DNA of 64,000 bases from Ephemeroptericola cinctiostellae (GTDB taxonomy: Bacteria > Pseudomonadota > Gammaproteobacteria > Burkholderiales > Burkholderiaceae). Below, piece by piece: positions 36,936-46,186 of this stretch; position 1 is the first letter of the stretch; each line of letters opens with the position of its first letter. A program made the position numbers and the translations under genes. The notes beneath the pieces are model-generated. The model did no database searches. It had not been told where the DNA came from and saw only the letters and a program-made list of their open reading frames with translations. The stretch lies in NCBI RefSeq assembly GCF_003339525.1, contig NZ_CP031124.1, forward strand, positions 1,116,001-1,180,000, in the 5' to 3' direction.

Positions 36936-37418
36936 ATGAGCACCCATTTACAGATGAATGCACAGAAGAACATTGCCCTCGTCGCACATGATCATAAAAA
37001 ACAAGATCTAATTGAGTGGTGCGAGAAGCACTACGATGCACTCAAACCCCACCGTTTTTTCGGCACGGGGACAACGGGGCAACTCATCGAAAACGCACTG
37101 GGGTTCAGTGTTCATCGTTTTCAAAGTGGGCCTTTGGGTGGGGATCAACAAATTGGCGCAAAAATTGTTGAAAATGAAATTGATGTGCTCATCTTTTTTT
37201 GGGATCCGTTGGAACCGATGTCACACGATCCAGACATCAAAGCTTTACTGCGCCTTGCTGTGCTGTGGAACATCCCCACGGCAAGCAACATCACCACGGC
37301 TGATTTTTTGATTACCAGTCCTTTGTTTATCAGTGAATATGTGCGTGTTTTACCTGACTTTACAGATTATCGCAATCGTTTGACGGCTTCACACAATGCG
37401 GTGATTGCTTCAAAATAA
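36936..37418 (+). CDS. mgsA: Methylglyoxal synthase
   Basis: A 160-residue enzyme turning dihydroxyacetone phosphate into methylglyoxal and phosphate, a bypass used when phosphate is low. NIALVAHDHKKQDLIEWC, FGTGTTGQLIENALG, QSGPLGGDQQIGAKI and DVLIFFWDPLEPMSHDPDIKALLRLAV are all family signatures, including the catalytic aspartates. The start at 36936 has TAGGA 7 bases upstream. The gene is divergent from phoX; since phosphate inhibits the known enzyme, proximity to a phosphate-starvation gene is suggestive but may be chance. Confidence 0.95.
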   Translation: MSTHLQMNAQKNIALVAHDHKKQDLIEWCEKHYDALKPHRFFGTGTTGQLIENALGFSVHRFQSGPLGGDQQIGAKIVENEIDVLIFFWDPLEPMSHDPDIKALLRLAVLWNIPTASNITTADFLITSPLFISEYVRVLPDFTDYRNRLTASHNAVIASK

Positions 37419-37527
37419 ACTTTTAAAAAATGGTTACAGTGGGGCATTAAAGCACAAAGCAGCAGGTTTCTGCGCGAATCCCCATGTTGTTTTCAATGCA
37501 TGGATGTCCTGTGCGGGTGAGTTATAT

Positions 37528-37559
37528 GTTTCATTTAATTTGAAACAATTTAAAATTGT
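37528..37559. promoter_or_regulatory. NsrR-type palindromes at the nsrR promoter
   Basis: GTTTCA-TTTAATT-TGAAAC (37528-37546) is a perfect palindrome with a 7-base centre, overlapped by the imperfect ACAATTTAAAATTGT (37545-37559). A similar GTTTCATTT half is found before hmp. The match between the two promoters suggests autoregulation by NsrR. Confidence 0.6.
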
Positions 37560-37573
37560 GTTACACTTCAATC

Positions 37574-38020
37574 ATGCAACTGACTAAATTTACCGATCTG
37601 GGTTTACGGGTGTTGATGTATTTGTCTCAAAATCGCAGCACACAAACGATCATGATGAGCGAAATATCCGAAGCCCTGAATGTGAAGCACAGCCATTTAA
37701 TCAAAGTGGTGACGTTTCTCAATAAACAAGCTTGGATACAGACCGTGCGTGGACCGGGTGGTGGGATGCGCCTTGTGGTTGAGCCCAGTCAATTGTTAAT
37801 GGGGGATGTGTTGCGTGTTTTAGAAGGCAGCAGCACATTGGTTGATTGTGCCAAACCCACATGCCCTTTGTCTGGGTTGTGTGGGTTGAAAAATGTGTTG
37901 GATGAGGGGTTGGAAGCCTTTTATCAACACATGAACACACACACACTACAAGATGTCTTGTCACCGCAGACGGTTCAAGTGATTTCGGTTTTACATCATC
38001 GCTACGCAAAAGCGATGTGA
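37574..38020 (+). CDS. nsrR: Rrf2-family nitric-oxide-sensing repressor NsrR
   Basis: A 148-residue iron-sulfur repressor. The winged helix begins MQLTKFTDLGLRVLMYLSQ, close to known NsrR proteins, with the recognition region LNVKHSHLIKVVTFLNKQ. The cluster ligands are three cysteines in CAKPTCPLSGLC; spacing is C-x4-C-x5-C, where many relatives have C-x5-C-x5-C. The ATG at 37574 gives the family N-terminus; a TTG 18 bases upstream is in frame but inside the palindrome region. It precedes hmp by 104 bases on the same strand, and it should repress hmp (and probably nnrS) until NO damages the cluster. Confidence 0.9.
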   Translation: MQLTKFTDLGLRVLMYLSQNRSTQTIMMSEISEALNVKHSHLIKVVTFLNKQAWIQTVRGPGGGMRLVVEPSQLLMGDVLRVLEGSSTLVDCAKPTCPLSGLCGLKNVLDEGLEAFYQHMNTHTLQDVLSPQTVQVISVLHHRYAKAM

Positions 38021-38062
38021 TCGCGGTGTGATGCTTTGCATCATTTTTTTTGACCTAATTGT

Positions 38063-38081
38063 TTCATTTAAAATGAATCAA
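38063..38081. promoter_or_regulatory. NsrR-type palindrome at the hmp promoter
   Basis: GTTTCATTTAAAATGAATC holds near-perfect arms TTCATTT/AAATGAA, 44 bases before the hmp start. It shares GTTTCATTTaA with the site at 37528. Confidence 0.6.
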
Positions 38082-38124
38082 TTTAATTTGTCCTTTAACA
38101 TTTCTTAAGATCGGAGGCGTAACC

Positions 38125-39330
38125 ATGATTTCTAACCAAGCACGACCCTATATTGAAGCCAGTGTCCCTGTGTTGCAAGCGCACGGCTTGGCGATTACCC
38201 AAGTTTTTTACAATAACATGCTGTCGGCTCATCCCAATTTGCGTCATTTGTTCAATGAGGGCAATCAAGCGAGTGGCATTCAGCAGCAAGCATTGGCGGC
38301 GGCAGTGTTCGCATACGCGGCCAACATTGATAACCCCGATGCATTGGCACCCGTGGTCAGCCGCATTGTGCATAAACACGCTTCTTTGGGCATCACCAAA
38401 GCACATTACCCAATTGTGGGCGAACATCTGATTGGTGCGATAGCGGAGGTGCTGGGTGAAGCGGCTACGCCTGAATTATTGGCGGCATGGGTTGAGGCTT
38501 ATGGCGCATTGGCGGATGTGTTGATTCAAGAAGAGGATCGCTTATATGGTGAGAAGCAAATCCTTGCAGGCGACATGATGCGTGTCGTGGTTGCCAAACG
38601 GGTACAAGACAGTGATGAGGTCGTTTCTTTCTATTTGGAAAAAGAAGGGGGCGGATCACCAGGCGAATTTTTACCTGGACAATACATCAGTGTCAAAGTT
38701 TTTTTGATGGCGCTGGGTTTGTCTCAAATGCGTCAATACAGTTTATCTGATTCCCCTGAGAAAGATTATTGGCGAATCAGTGTGAAAAGTGAGCGGGGTG
38801 ATTCGGTCAGCCCAGATGGCATGGTGTCAAATTGGCTGCACAGCCACCTTGAGCCTGGCGACATCTTGGACATCAGTCCTGCTTATGGGGACTTTACGCC
38901 CGATTGTGCATCGAATGACGCGATTGTGTTGTTGTCAGCGGGGGTGGGTATCACGCCGATGTTGAGTGCTTTGCATTCGATTGCACACATTCAGCCACAG
39001 CGTCAGGTTGTGTTTGCACACGCGGCATTGCATGCCGATCGACATGTGCATGAAAATGAGGTGAGTGAGTTGGTGAAAGGCATGCCGAATGCGCTGGTGC
39101 ATTATTTTTATGATGAGTTTGATGCCGAAGGGGATTCTTCATATGCGGTGCAAGGCCCCATGACTGTGGCCTCGTTTTGGGATTTATCATTGGCTGAGGC
39201 TCAGGTGTACATGTGTGGTCCAAAAGGGTTCATGTTGATGGTGCGCAATCAACTGATGGACATGGATGTGCCTTTGACCTCAATACACCGCGAAATCTTT
39301 GGGCCCGACCTCTTGGAAGGCTTGATGTAA
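38125..39330 (+). CDS. hmp: Flavohemoglobin (nitric oxide dioxygenase)
   Basis: A 401-residue cytoplasmic enzyme converting NO and oxygen to nitrate. The globin domain (about 1-140) has proximal heme His in IVHKHASLGITKAHYPIVGEHL and the distal Tyr/Gln in VFYNNMLSAHPNLRHLFNEGNQ. The FAD domain (about 150-260) has MRQYSLSD, and the NAD domain ends with AQVYMCGPKGFMLMVRNQL. Length equals E. coli Hmp (396). CGGAGG lies 8 bases before the ATG. It follows nsrR, with an NsrR-like palindrome upstream. Confidence 0.97.
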   Translation: MISNQARPYIEASVPVLQAHGLAITQVFYNNMLSAHPNLRHLFNEGNQASGIQQQALAAAVFAYAANIDNPDALAPVVSRIVHKHASLGITKAHYPIVGEHLIGAIAEVLGEAATPELLAAWVEAYGALADVLIQEEDRLYGEKQILAGDMMRVVVAKRVQDSDEVVSFYLEKEGGGSPGEFLPGQYISVKVFLMALGLSQMRQYSLSDSPEKDYWRISVKSERGDSVSPDGMVSNWLHSHLEPGDILDISPAYGDFTPDCASNDAIVLLSAGVGITPMLSALHSIAHIQPQRQVVFAHAALHADRHVHENEVSELVKGMPNALVHYFYDEFDAEGDSSYAVQGPMTVASFWDLSLAEAQVYMCGPKGFMLMVRNQLMDMDVPLTSIHREIFGPDLLEGLM

Positions 39331-39419
39331 CCAGAAGTGCCGTGTCCGCACAGCGCTCAAGTTGGCCACGCACACTCAAGCCATGAGTGAGGTAATGCTG
39401 AGCAATACGGAGACAACAC

Positions 39420-39452
39420 AAACCCGCCCGTATCATGTGGTGGGTTTTCTTT
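39420..39452 (+). terminator. Intrinsic terminator after hmp
   Basis: AAACCCGCC (39420-39428) pairs with GGTGGGTTT (39439-39447) through one G-T wobble, followed by TCTTT. Confidence 0.6.
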
Positions 39453-39490
39453 ATCCTTTTTCCATCAAGTACTTTACGCCAACAACGCGT

Positions 39491-39496
39491 TATAAT
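39491..39496 (+). promoter_or_regulatory. -10 box of prlC
   Basis: A perfect TATAAT 34 bases before the prlC start codon. No clear -35 hexamer is found at 16-18 bases upstream. Confidence 0.5.
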
Positions 39497-39529
39497 GCGG
39501 TATCTTTATATTCAGAGAAACGCATTGCC

Positions 39530-41596
39530 ATGACTTTATCAAACCCTTTACTTGATTTAACTGATTTGCCACGTTGGCATGACATCACGCCTGCACATGT
39601 CAATGAGGCTGTTACTGCCGTTCTAAGTGATGCCCACGCCACATTGGCTCAAGTAGAAGCCATCGCGCCTTCAGATGCCACGTGGGACAACTGCATGATG
39701 CCGTTGAATGATGTGATGGAGCGGTTGTCGCGGGTGTGGGGTGTGGTCAGCCATTGTCATCATGTCATCGACACGCCAGAATGGCGCGAGGCCTATAATG
39801 CCCAACTTGAGGCTGTGACTGAGTTTGGCACCGTGCTCGGCCAAAGTGATAAATTGCTTGCGCAGCAGCAAGCATTTACCCAAAGCCCACGTTGGGAAGC
39901 ATTGACGCCCACACGTCAACACATTGTCACCAATGCCTTGCGTGATTTTAAATTGTCAGGTGCCTTGCTGAATGATGTAGATAAAACAGAGTTCGCCCAG
40001 TTGCGCGCAAAAGAGGCTGCACTGCAAGCAAAATTCTCAGAGAACTTGCTGGATGCAACCAATGCATACGCTTACTTTGCCGATGATGTTGAAGTCATGG
40101 GCATTCCAGTTGAAGCGCAAGCCTCGATGAAGGCGGCAGCACAAAAAGATGGCAAAGAAGGTTATAAAATCACCTTGCAATTCCCATCGTATTTCCCCGT
40201 GATGCAATATGCAGAAGACCGTGCACTGCGCGAAAAAATCTATCGTGCAAATGTGACGCGAGCAAGCGAGTTGGGCGATGCGACGTTGGACAACAGTCAA
40301 ATCATGGCTGATATTTTGAGTACGCGTCAGCGCATGGCGGTTTTATTGGGTTATGCACATTATGCTGAAGTCTCTTTAGCGACCAAAATGGCCGATTCGG
40401 TGCGCCAAGTGACCGACTTTTTATATGATTTGGCCTACAAGGCGCAAGCTTCGGCAAACGAAGACATGGTGGCTTTGCGCTTGTTCGCGGCGGAGCATTT
40501 GGCGCTCAGTGATTTGGAGGCGTGGGACATCACCTACGCCAGTGAAAAATTGCGCGAGGTGCGTTATGCTTTTTCTGAACAAGAAGTGAAAGATTATTTC
40601 CCTTTGACCAACGTGCTGAACGGTTTGTTTCATGTGGTTGAGCAGTTGTTTGGTGTGCGCTTCGTGAAGAAAAACGTCCAAGTGTGGCATGCCGATGTGC
40701 AATTTTTTGAGCTCAAAAATCAAGCAGATCAAGTCATCGGTGGTGTTTATTTGGATCCGTTTGCACGTGAAGGCAAGAACGCAGGCGCTTGGATGGATGA
40801 GGTGCGTGCCCGTCGTGTGTTGGATCCGCAGGGTGCTTCATTGCAGACCCCGATTGCACACATGGTGACCAATTTTACGCCACCATTTGAGGGGCAAAAT
40901 TCAACATTGACGCATGATGACATCATCACCTTGTTTCACGAAACGGGACATGCCTTGCATCACCTGTTGACGCAAGTGGATGATTTGGAGGTGGCCGGCA
41001 TTCGTGGCGTGGAGTGGGATGCGGTTGAGTTACCGAGTCAATTCATGGAAAATTTCTGCTGGGATTTCGATGTGTTGAGTCGCATGAGCGCACACATTGA
41101 TACGGGCGCAAGTTTGCCGCATGAGCTGTTCGATAAAATGCTCGCCGCAAAAAATTTCCAATCGGGATTGCAGATGTTGCGCCAAGTGGAATTTTCATTG
41201 TATGACATGAAACTGCACGAACAATTCACCGCCGATGCACCGCAGTTGATCAATGGTTTGATGGATGCCATTCGGGAAGAGATTGCCGTGGTTAAACCCC
41301 CTGCATTCAATCGCTTTCAACACAGTTTCAGCCACATCTTTGCGGGCGGTTACAGTGCGGGGTATTACAGTTACAAATGGGCAGAAGTATTGTCCGCCGA
41401 TGTATTTTCAGCATTTGAAGCGGCTCAAGCTGAAGATGCGCCGTTGCTTAACAGCACGCTGGGTCAAACGTATTGGCAGAGCATCCTCGCTGTGGGTGGT
41501 TCCCGCCCTGCGATGGACTCATTTAAGGCGTTCATGGCGCGTGAGCCCAATGTCGATGCATTGCTGCGTCACAGTGGTTTGAGCGTTTCGGCTTGA
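39530..41596 (+). CDS. prlC: Oligopeptidase A (M3 family zinc metallopeptidase)
   Basis: A 688-residue cytoplasmic peptidase that degrades short peptides, including cleaved signal peptides. The zinc motif HETGH is at H470-H474 (LFHETGHALHHLL), and the third ligand glutamate lies downstream near GVEWDAVELPSQFMENF. NPLLDLTDLPRWHDITPAHVNEAV is the typical start. The length is that of E. coli OpdA (680). The in-frame codon at 39362 would add 56 residues across a terminator and a TATAAT, so 39530 is preferred. Confidence 0.95.
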   Translation: MTLSNPLLDLTDLPRWHDITPAHVNEAVTAVLSDAHATLAQVEAIAPSDATWDNCMMPLNDVMERLSRVWGVVSHCHHVIDTPEWREAYNAQLEAVTEFGTVLGQSDKLLAQQQAFTQSPRWEALTPTRQHIVTNALRDFKLSGALLNDVDKTEFAQLRAKEAALQAKFSENLLDATNAYAYFADDVEVMGIPVEAQASMKAAAQKDGKEGYKITLQFPSYFPVMQYAEDRALREKIYRANVTRASELGDATLDNSQIMADILSTRQRMAVLLGYAHYAEVSLATKMADSVRQVTDFLYDLAYKAQASANEDMVALRLFAAEHLALSDLEAWDITYASEKLREVRYAFSEQEVKDYFPLTNVLNGLFHVVEQLFGVRFVKKNVQVWHADVQFFELKNQADQVIGGVYLDPFAREGKNAGAWMDEVRARRVLDPQGASLQTPIAHMVTNFTPPFEGQNSTLTHDDIITLFHETGHALHHLLTQVDDLEVAGIRGVEWDAVELPSQFMENFCWDFDVLSRMSAHIDTGASLPHELFDKMLAAKNFQSGLQMLRQVEFSLYDMKLHEQFTADAPQLINGLMDAIREEIAVVKPPAFNRFQHSFSHIFAGGYSAGYYSYKWAEVLSADVFSAFEAAQAEDAPLLNSTLGQTYWQSILAVGGSRPAMDSFKAFMAREPNVDALLRHSGLSVSA

Positions 41597-41700
41597 TTTT
41601 TTTATCGGCAATCACAAGTGAAACCCAGCGTTGTGCTTGTTTAAAATGAGAAGGATTTTGAGCGGGGAAACCGTAAAAAAATCTAGGGAAACCCAATATA

Positions 41701-41721
41701 AACCCGAAAAAGCATCGGGTT
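41701..41721 (+). terminator. Weak hairpin upstream of panD
   Basis: AACCCGA (41701-41707) and TCGGGTT (41715-41721) form a 7-base stem with a 7-base loop but no T-run; it could be a weak prlC terminator or leader structure. Confidence 0.3.
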
Positions 41722-41758
41722 GTTCGCGAATTTCACCATAACACAATAGGAACCCATG

Positions 41759-42133
41759 ATGAATGTAGACATGCTGTACGCCAAAATTCACCGCGCCACG
41801 GTCACTGGTGCGGAGTTGAATTATGAAGGCTCCATTTCAATTTCACCGACTTTACTGGCTGCAACAGAACTGTTGATCAATCAAAAAGTTGATATTTACA
41901 ATTGCAACAATGGCGCGCGTTTTTCGACGTACGTCATTGAAGGTAAAGAGCAGGAAATTTGTTTGAACGGTGCGGCTGCACGTCATGTGCAGGCGGGAGA
42001 TAAAGTCATCATCGTGTCATATGCCAGCATGGATGTGAACGCTGCGAAAACACACCGCCCCAAAGTGGTGTTTGTTCATGACGATAACAGCATCAAGGAT
42101 TTACATGTCGAAAAACATTCGACTGTGGCATGA
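41759..42133 (+). CDS. panD: Aspartate 1-decarboxylase proenzyme
   Basis: A 124-residue pyruvoyl enzyme making beta-alanine for pantothenate and CoA. The proenzyme cleaves itself at Gly24-Ser25 (YEG-SIS), the serine becoming pyruvoyl. Counting from the ATG at 41759 puts Ser at position 25 as in E. coli, and AGGA lies 7 bases upstream; the ATG three bases earlier is the alternative. NNGARFSTYVI (active-site Arg/Tyr region) and LNGAAARHVQAGDKVIIVSYA are conserved. No other pan gene is adjacent. Confidence 0.96.
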   Translation: MNVDMLYAKIHRATVTGAELNYEGSISISPTLLAATELLINQKVDIYNCNNGARFSTYVIEGKEQEICLNGAAARHVQAGDKVIIVSYASMDVNAAKTHRPKVVFVHDDNSIKDLHVEKHSTVA

Positions 42134-42166
42134 TGAGGTTCGTTGAGTGATCTTGATTGACCCGAC

Positions 42167-42205
42167 ATAAAGAAAACCCCAGCGCATCGCTGGGGTTTTC
42201 TTTAT
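42167..42205. terminator. Strong bidirectional terminator between panD and the NlpC gene
   Basis: An 18-base perfect stem (42167-42184 with 42188-42205) around a CAT loop, GC in the centre and A/T runs on both flanks. It serves both converging genes. Confidence 0.95.
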
Positions 42206-42226
42206 GGAGATGTGTAGCCGTTAGGG

Positions 42227-42757
42227 TTACATGCCCAATGGCGCATTTGAGCCGAAAGCATTGGCTCGACTGCTGGATGCGCTCACACGACGGGCACCAT
42301 TGAATCGAGCACTCCAATAAGAGTTGTTCATGCTGTCAAAGCGCACAGATGCGCCTGTATGAGGGGAGTGAATGAAGGTGTTGTTACCCACGTAAATACC
42401 CACATGTGATGCGGCAAAACCACGGGTGTTGAAAAAGACCAAATCGCCAGGACGCATGTCTGATTGACTGGCCACGCGTTCGCCCACTTGACTTTGGGCC
42501 GCAGCCACGCGCGGCAATGTCACGCCCACCGCATTTTGGAACACGTATTGTACATAACCACTGCAATCCAGACCCGTGGTGGGCGAAGTGCCGCCAAATC
42601 GGTATTTGACCCCAACCAAATCCATGGCACGGCCAATCAATCGTTCAGAAAAAGAGTCATCTGCAAAAGCAGCCACGCTGCCAAAAGTCAATGATGCACC
42701 TGTGGCCAATGTCACGATGGCGCGTAGGGTGCGTTTTAAGTTTAATTTAAAAAACAT
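42227..42757 (-). CDS. NlpC/P60-family cell-wall peptidase
   Basis: A 176-residue exported peptidase expected to cut peptide bonds in peptidoglycan. Residues 1-32 form a signal peptide (KRTLRAIVTLATGASLTFGSVAAFA). The catalytic cysteine is in TGLDCSGYVQYVF, the histidine in ASHVGIYVG, and the third polar residue in FIHSPHTG. Only the catalytic domain is present, with no binding modules. Its C-terminal tail (SRANAFGSNAPLGM) is short and disordered. The target bond is likely D-Glu-Dap, by family. Confidence 0.9.
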   Translation of the reverse strand: MFFKLNLKRTLRAIVTLATGASLTFGSVAAFADDSFSERLIGRAMDLVGVKYRFGGTSPTTGLDCSGYVQYVFQNAVGVTLPRVAAAQSQVGERVASQSDMRPGDLVFFNTRGFAASHVGIYVGNNTFIHSPHTGASVRFDSMNNSYWSARFNGARRVSASSSRANAFGSNAPLGM

Positions 42758-42962
42758 TTAAATCCTATTTAATTCAAACAGTTATTTCATTTGTGAACCG
42801 TCTCAAGTTCATGAGTCACTGTATTGGGCATTAGGAAAAGGGTCGTTATTAGTATAGGTAACCTTTATGCACGTTTTTAAAACCAATGCGCATTGTACCT
42901 GTGACTTGAAGTGGTGTCAAATAAGGGCTTGATTTATAAGGAAGTTGGGGCTTGCATAAACA

Positions 42963-42985
42963 AACGGATGCCATCGGCATCCGTT
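42963..42985 (-). terminator. Terminator of the argA-yggX pair
   Basis: AACGGATGCC (42963-42972) and GGCATCCGTT (42976-42985) form a perfect 10-base stem with an ATC loop, just after the yggX stop on the minus strand, followed by TGTTTATG. Confidence 0.75.
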
Positions 42986-42996
42986 ATTGAGTGGGC

Positions 42997-43266
42997 TTAA
43001 GCTGTTGGAATGTAACCCGATGCGGCATCAGCACCATCGCCAAAGAAAAAAGCTTCTGCTTGTTTTAGCAGGTATTGGCGTGCACGTGGATCCAGCATGG
43101 AGAGGCGGTTTTCGTTGATGAGCATGGTTTGGTGGTTGAGCCATTGAGACCAGCCTTCTTTTGATACGTTTTCAAAAATGCGTTGACCGAGTGCACCAGG
43201 AATGGGGGCGAAATCTAAACCTTCGGCTTCTTTGCCGAGGCGAATGCATTGAACTGTGCGTGACAT
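42997..43266 (-). CDS. yggX: Probable Fe(2+)-trafficking / oxidative damage protection protein
   Basis: An 89-residue cytoplasmic protein thought to shield iron-sulfur clusters and move Fe(II). [29 protein letters not shown] begins with the conserved cysteine, and [32 protein letters not shown] is the family core. The ATG at 43266 has AGGA 7 bases upstream; the frame extends further, but that part is unlike the family. It follows argA by 122 bases on the same strand, an order I recall from Burkholderiales. Confidence 0.95.
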   Translation of the reverse strand: MSRTVQCIRLGKEAEGLDFAPIPGALGQRIFENVSKEGWSQWLNHQTMLINENRLSMLDPRARQYLLKQAEAFFFGDGADAASGYIPTA

Positions 43267-43388
43267 AAGTGATCCTGTTTGAAATGTAAAATTTTGGTTG
43301 TGGTGTTGAAAAATTAAGGTGTAACGGTGGTGATGGGCTGATTGCTCAATGCTGATCCACGTGTTGATCACGTGGTGATCAACAGATG

Positions 43389-44726
43389 TCACCCAATTTT
43401 CTTGATGAAAATTTGAGATTTGCGTTGCCAATTGTACATGCGTTTTTTATCTGAAGGCAAATCATCCACATTGCCTGCAACGAAGCCATGTTTCAAAAAC
43501 CAGTGTGAAGCGCGCGTGGTGAGGACAAACAATTGAGTGACGCCTTGCTTGCGCGCGCGTTTTTCCATGTGTGCCAAAATACGCTCACCCAAGCCCATGC
43601 CTTTCATTTCTGGGTCAATCGAAAAACAGGCCATTTCAGCCATTTTTTCTTCAGGGAATGGGTACAGGGCAGCGCAACCAAGAATCATGTTGTCATGTTC
43701 GACCACACTGAAGAAAGGCAGTTCGGATTCCAGCTTTTCTCGGCCACGGGCGACGAGGGTGCCGTCTTGTTCCAGCGGTGTGATCAATTGTAAAATCCCA
43801 CCAAGGTCATCAAACGCCGCTTCACGCAGTGTTTCCAGAAGGTTTTTGGTGATCATTGTGCCCACACCATCGTGTTGGAACAGTTCCAGCAAAAGTGCGC
43901 CATCGGTGTCAACTGGGACGATGTGTGCGCGAGGAACACCACTTTGCACGGCCACCCACGATGCGGTGAGGCACAGCCGTAAAAATTGACCCAGAGGCAT
44001 TTGTTCCGCCATGGCGCGGGCTTGTTCAACGTCAATTTCAGCAATCGCGTTGTTGTCTTCATCGATCAAATTTTCATGAGACAACAGAATCAATTTGTCC
44101 GCGTGTAATTGGCTGGCCACGGCTGCGGCAACTTCGGGGGTGGACAAGTTGAAGACTTCGCCTGTGGGGGAGAATCCCAAAGGTGACAAGAGCACCACTT
44201 GACCTTGTGCCAATTGATTGTGAATCGCATCGCGATTGACTTTGCGCACCACACCCGCATGCAGGTAATCCACACCGTTGAGCACACCGACAGGTTTGGC
44301 GGTGAGGAAATTACCCGACACCACGTTGATTGATGAGCCTGACATGGGTGTATTGGGCAAGCCTTGGCTGAACACCGCTTCAATGGACAGGCGCAATGCG
44401 CCGCAGGCTTCTTTGACCGCTTCGAGGGTTTCCACATTGGTGATTCGCACGCCATTGATGAAGTCACTCGGAATGCCTCGCAAGCTGAGTTGCTTTTCAA
44501 TTTGAGGGCGCGCCCCGTGAATCAGCACAATCCGCATGCCCATTGCCTTGAGTAAACTGACGTCAAACACCAAATCTTCAAGACGCCCTTGTTCGATCAA
44601 TTCCCCACCAAACGCAATGACAAAAGTCTTGTCACGGAATGCGTGGACATAGGGCGCTACATCGCGCAACCATTGGACAAACAAGGCTGGGTTGTCAATC
44701 AAAGACGGCGTGGTTTCTGTAGTCAT
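43389..44726 (-). CDS. argA: N-acetylglutamate synthase
   Basis: A 445-residue first enzyme of arginine synthesis, acetylating glutamate with acetyl-CoA. The N-terminal amino-acid-kinase domain (about 20-290) has [12 protein letters not shown] and [12 protein letters not shown]; it binds arginine for feedback control but lacks kinase activity in the family. The C-terminal GNAT domain (about 300-445) has [36 protein letters not shown] as acetyl-CoA site. The ATG at 44726 is chosen over a TTG at 44735. The ribosome-binding site is weak. Confidence 0.95.
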   Translation of the reverse strand: MTTETTPSLIDNPALFVQWLRDVAPYVHAFRDKTFVIAFGGELIEQGRLEDLVFDVSLLKAMGMRIVLIHGARPQIEKQLSLRGIPSDFINGVRITNVETLEAVKEACGALRLSIEAVFSQGLPNTPMSGSSINVVSGNFLTAKPVGVLNGVDYLHAGVVRKVNRDAIHNQLAQGQVVLLSPLGFSPTGEVFNLSTPEVAAAVASQLHADKLILLSHENLIDEDNNAIAEIDVEQARAMAEQMPLGQFLRLCLTASWVAVQSGVPRAHIVPVDTDGALLLELFQHDGVGTMITKNLLETLREAAFDDLGGILQLITPLEQDGTLVARGREKLESELPFFSVVEHDNMILGCAALYPFPEEKMAEMACFSIDPEMKGMGLGERILAHMEKRARKQGVTQLFVLTTRASHWFLKHGFVAGNVDDLPSDKKRMYNWQRKSQIFIKKIG

Positions 44727-45015
44727 GAGCGTCAATAAAATGTAGGGGTTAAAGAACGCGAATTGTACCGCAAAAAAACAATGGAGGCTGTTTCGAATGC
44801 GACGATGACTGACGATGGTGTGAGATGAAGGGATTGGATGGGTTCATGAGGGGCTGTGTTGCATTAAAATATTGATTTAATATTGGTTTAAATGATGTGT
44901 TTCTGATGTATTTCAATGTATTGTTTGGTGTGGTAATGCAAGGAGAGGATGGAGGGTAATCGACACCCTCTCTTCTATCTTCCCTAGGGTGTTGTTCTTT
45001 GAGCAATCGGTTGAC

Positions 45016-45954
45016 ATGACAATGAGAGTGCGTATGGACACAGTGAATGCGGTATCGAGCGATTTTAAAGTGAGAGATGGCACCCGTTTGACATTGACAC
45101 ATTTTGTTTGGGATGAGGCAGTTTGTAAAGCCGATGGTGAGGCAGAACGGGGTGATGTGCTGCCACCATTGTTGTTGGTGCACGGCTATGGCGAACACAT
45201 GGGACGGTATGCGGAGTGTGTGGTGACTTTACAACGAATGGGTTTCGATGTGTGGGGATATGACGCGCGTGGGCATGGGTTGTCTGATGGCGATCGAGGG
45301 GTGATGCACCGTGATGATGCATTCATAGATGATTTTGTAGAGCTGTTTGAGTGGGTGAAGCGGGTCACAGGGCGAGCGCCTGTTGTCATTGGTCACAGCA
45401 TGGGCGGTTTGGTGGTGGCACTGGCGGTGACGCAGAAACATGTTAAGCCAGCGGCATTGGTGCTGTCATCGCCTGCCTTGCGCGTGCACATGGGGTTGTT
45501 TCAAAAAGCACTCTTGAAGGTGGGGTTGTGCTTGTTTCCAGATCGGGCTTTGACACCGCCAGCCGTCAATCCAATTTATTTGTCACATGATGCAAAGGTG
45601 GTGTTGCAGTATCAAACCGACCCGTTGGTGCATCGAAGAATCAGCCCACGCATGGCAAAATTCATCTGCACGAGCGGTGATCAGGTGCGGGCTCATGTTG
45701 AAGCGTTTGACATGCCGACTTTGCTGATGTACGCAGGCAGTGACCATGTGGTGGACGCATCTGGCAGCGATGCATTGGCCACACTTTTGAAAGCTCAGCA
45801 TGCAAACCGAGGGGCACCAATCGACGCCCGTGCGCTCACGATCCATTGTTATCGCAACGCCTACCATGAAATTTTTAATGAAAGCGAGCCCGAACGCACA
45901 CGAATATTGGCTGATTTAACAGGATGGTTGACGAATTTGATTAAAAAAACGTGA
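45016..45954 (+). CDS. Alpha/beta hydrolase, monoacylglycerol lipase-like
   Basis: A 312-residue serine hydrolase. The oxyanion region is LLLVHGYGEHMGRYAECV, the nucleophile elbow GHSMGGLVV, the acid in LLMYAGSDHVVDASGS, and the histidine in NAYHEIFNE, in the order and spacing of bacterial monoglyceride lipases (Hydrolase_4 type). No signal peptide is evident, so it is probably cytoplasmic or membrane-associated. The start is uncertain: ATG 45016, ATG 45034 (with GAGAG upstream) or GTG 44989. It is monocistronic and ends at a strong terminator. Confidence 0.85.
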   Translation: MTMRVRMDTVNAVSSDFKVRDGTRLTLTHFVWDEAVCKADGEAERGDVLPPLLLVHGYGEHMGRYAECVVTLQRMGFDVWGYDARGHGLSDGDRGVMHRDDAFIDDFVELFEWVKRVTGRAPVVIGHSMGGLVVALAVTQKHVKPAALVLSSPALRVHMGLFQKALLKVGLCLFPDRALTPPAVNPIYLSHDAKVVLQYQTDPLVHRRISPRMAKFICTSGDQVRAHVEAFDMPTLLMYAGSDHVVDASGSDALATLLKAQHANRGAPIDARALTIHCYRNAYHEIFNESEPERTRILADLTGWLTNLIKKT

Positions 45955-46026
45955 ATTTATGATCGAATTCGCGTAGAATGATTGGGAAAAGCACGGGCTG
46001 GTTGGAATCCAATTGAATGCCCGCAC

Positions 46027-46056
46027 AACACGCCTTTTCAAGGCGTGTTTTTTATT
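46027..46056 (+). terminator. Intrinsic terminator after the monoglyceride-lipase-like gene
   Basis: AACACGCCTT and AAGGCGTGTT form a 10-base stem with a TTC loop, followed by a T-run (TTTTTATTG). Confidence 0.9.
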
Positions 46057-46186
46057 GCTTCAAGATAACGTGATTGTGTTCAAACAACTGAGTTTATCGG
46101 CTTGTGTGTGATGGATGAGGGTCATTTTGAGGCATGCAGCCAAGCCCATTGCTCAATGGGTGCACCGTTTGCAATGAAAGATTTTG

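Noticed and set aside
39362..39529. Upstream extension of prlC
   Set aside because: It would translate through the hmp terminator and a TATAAT box, and is not similar to the family.
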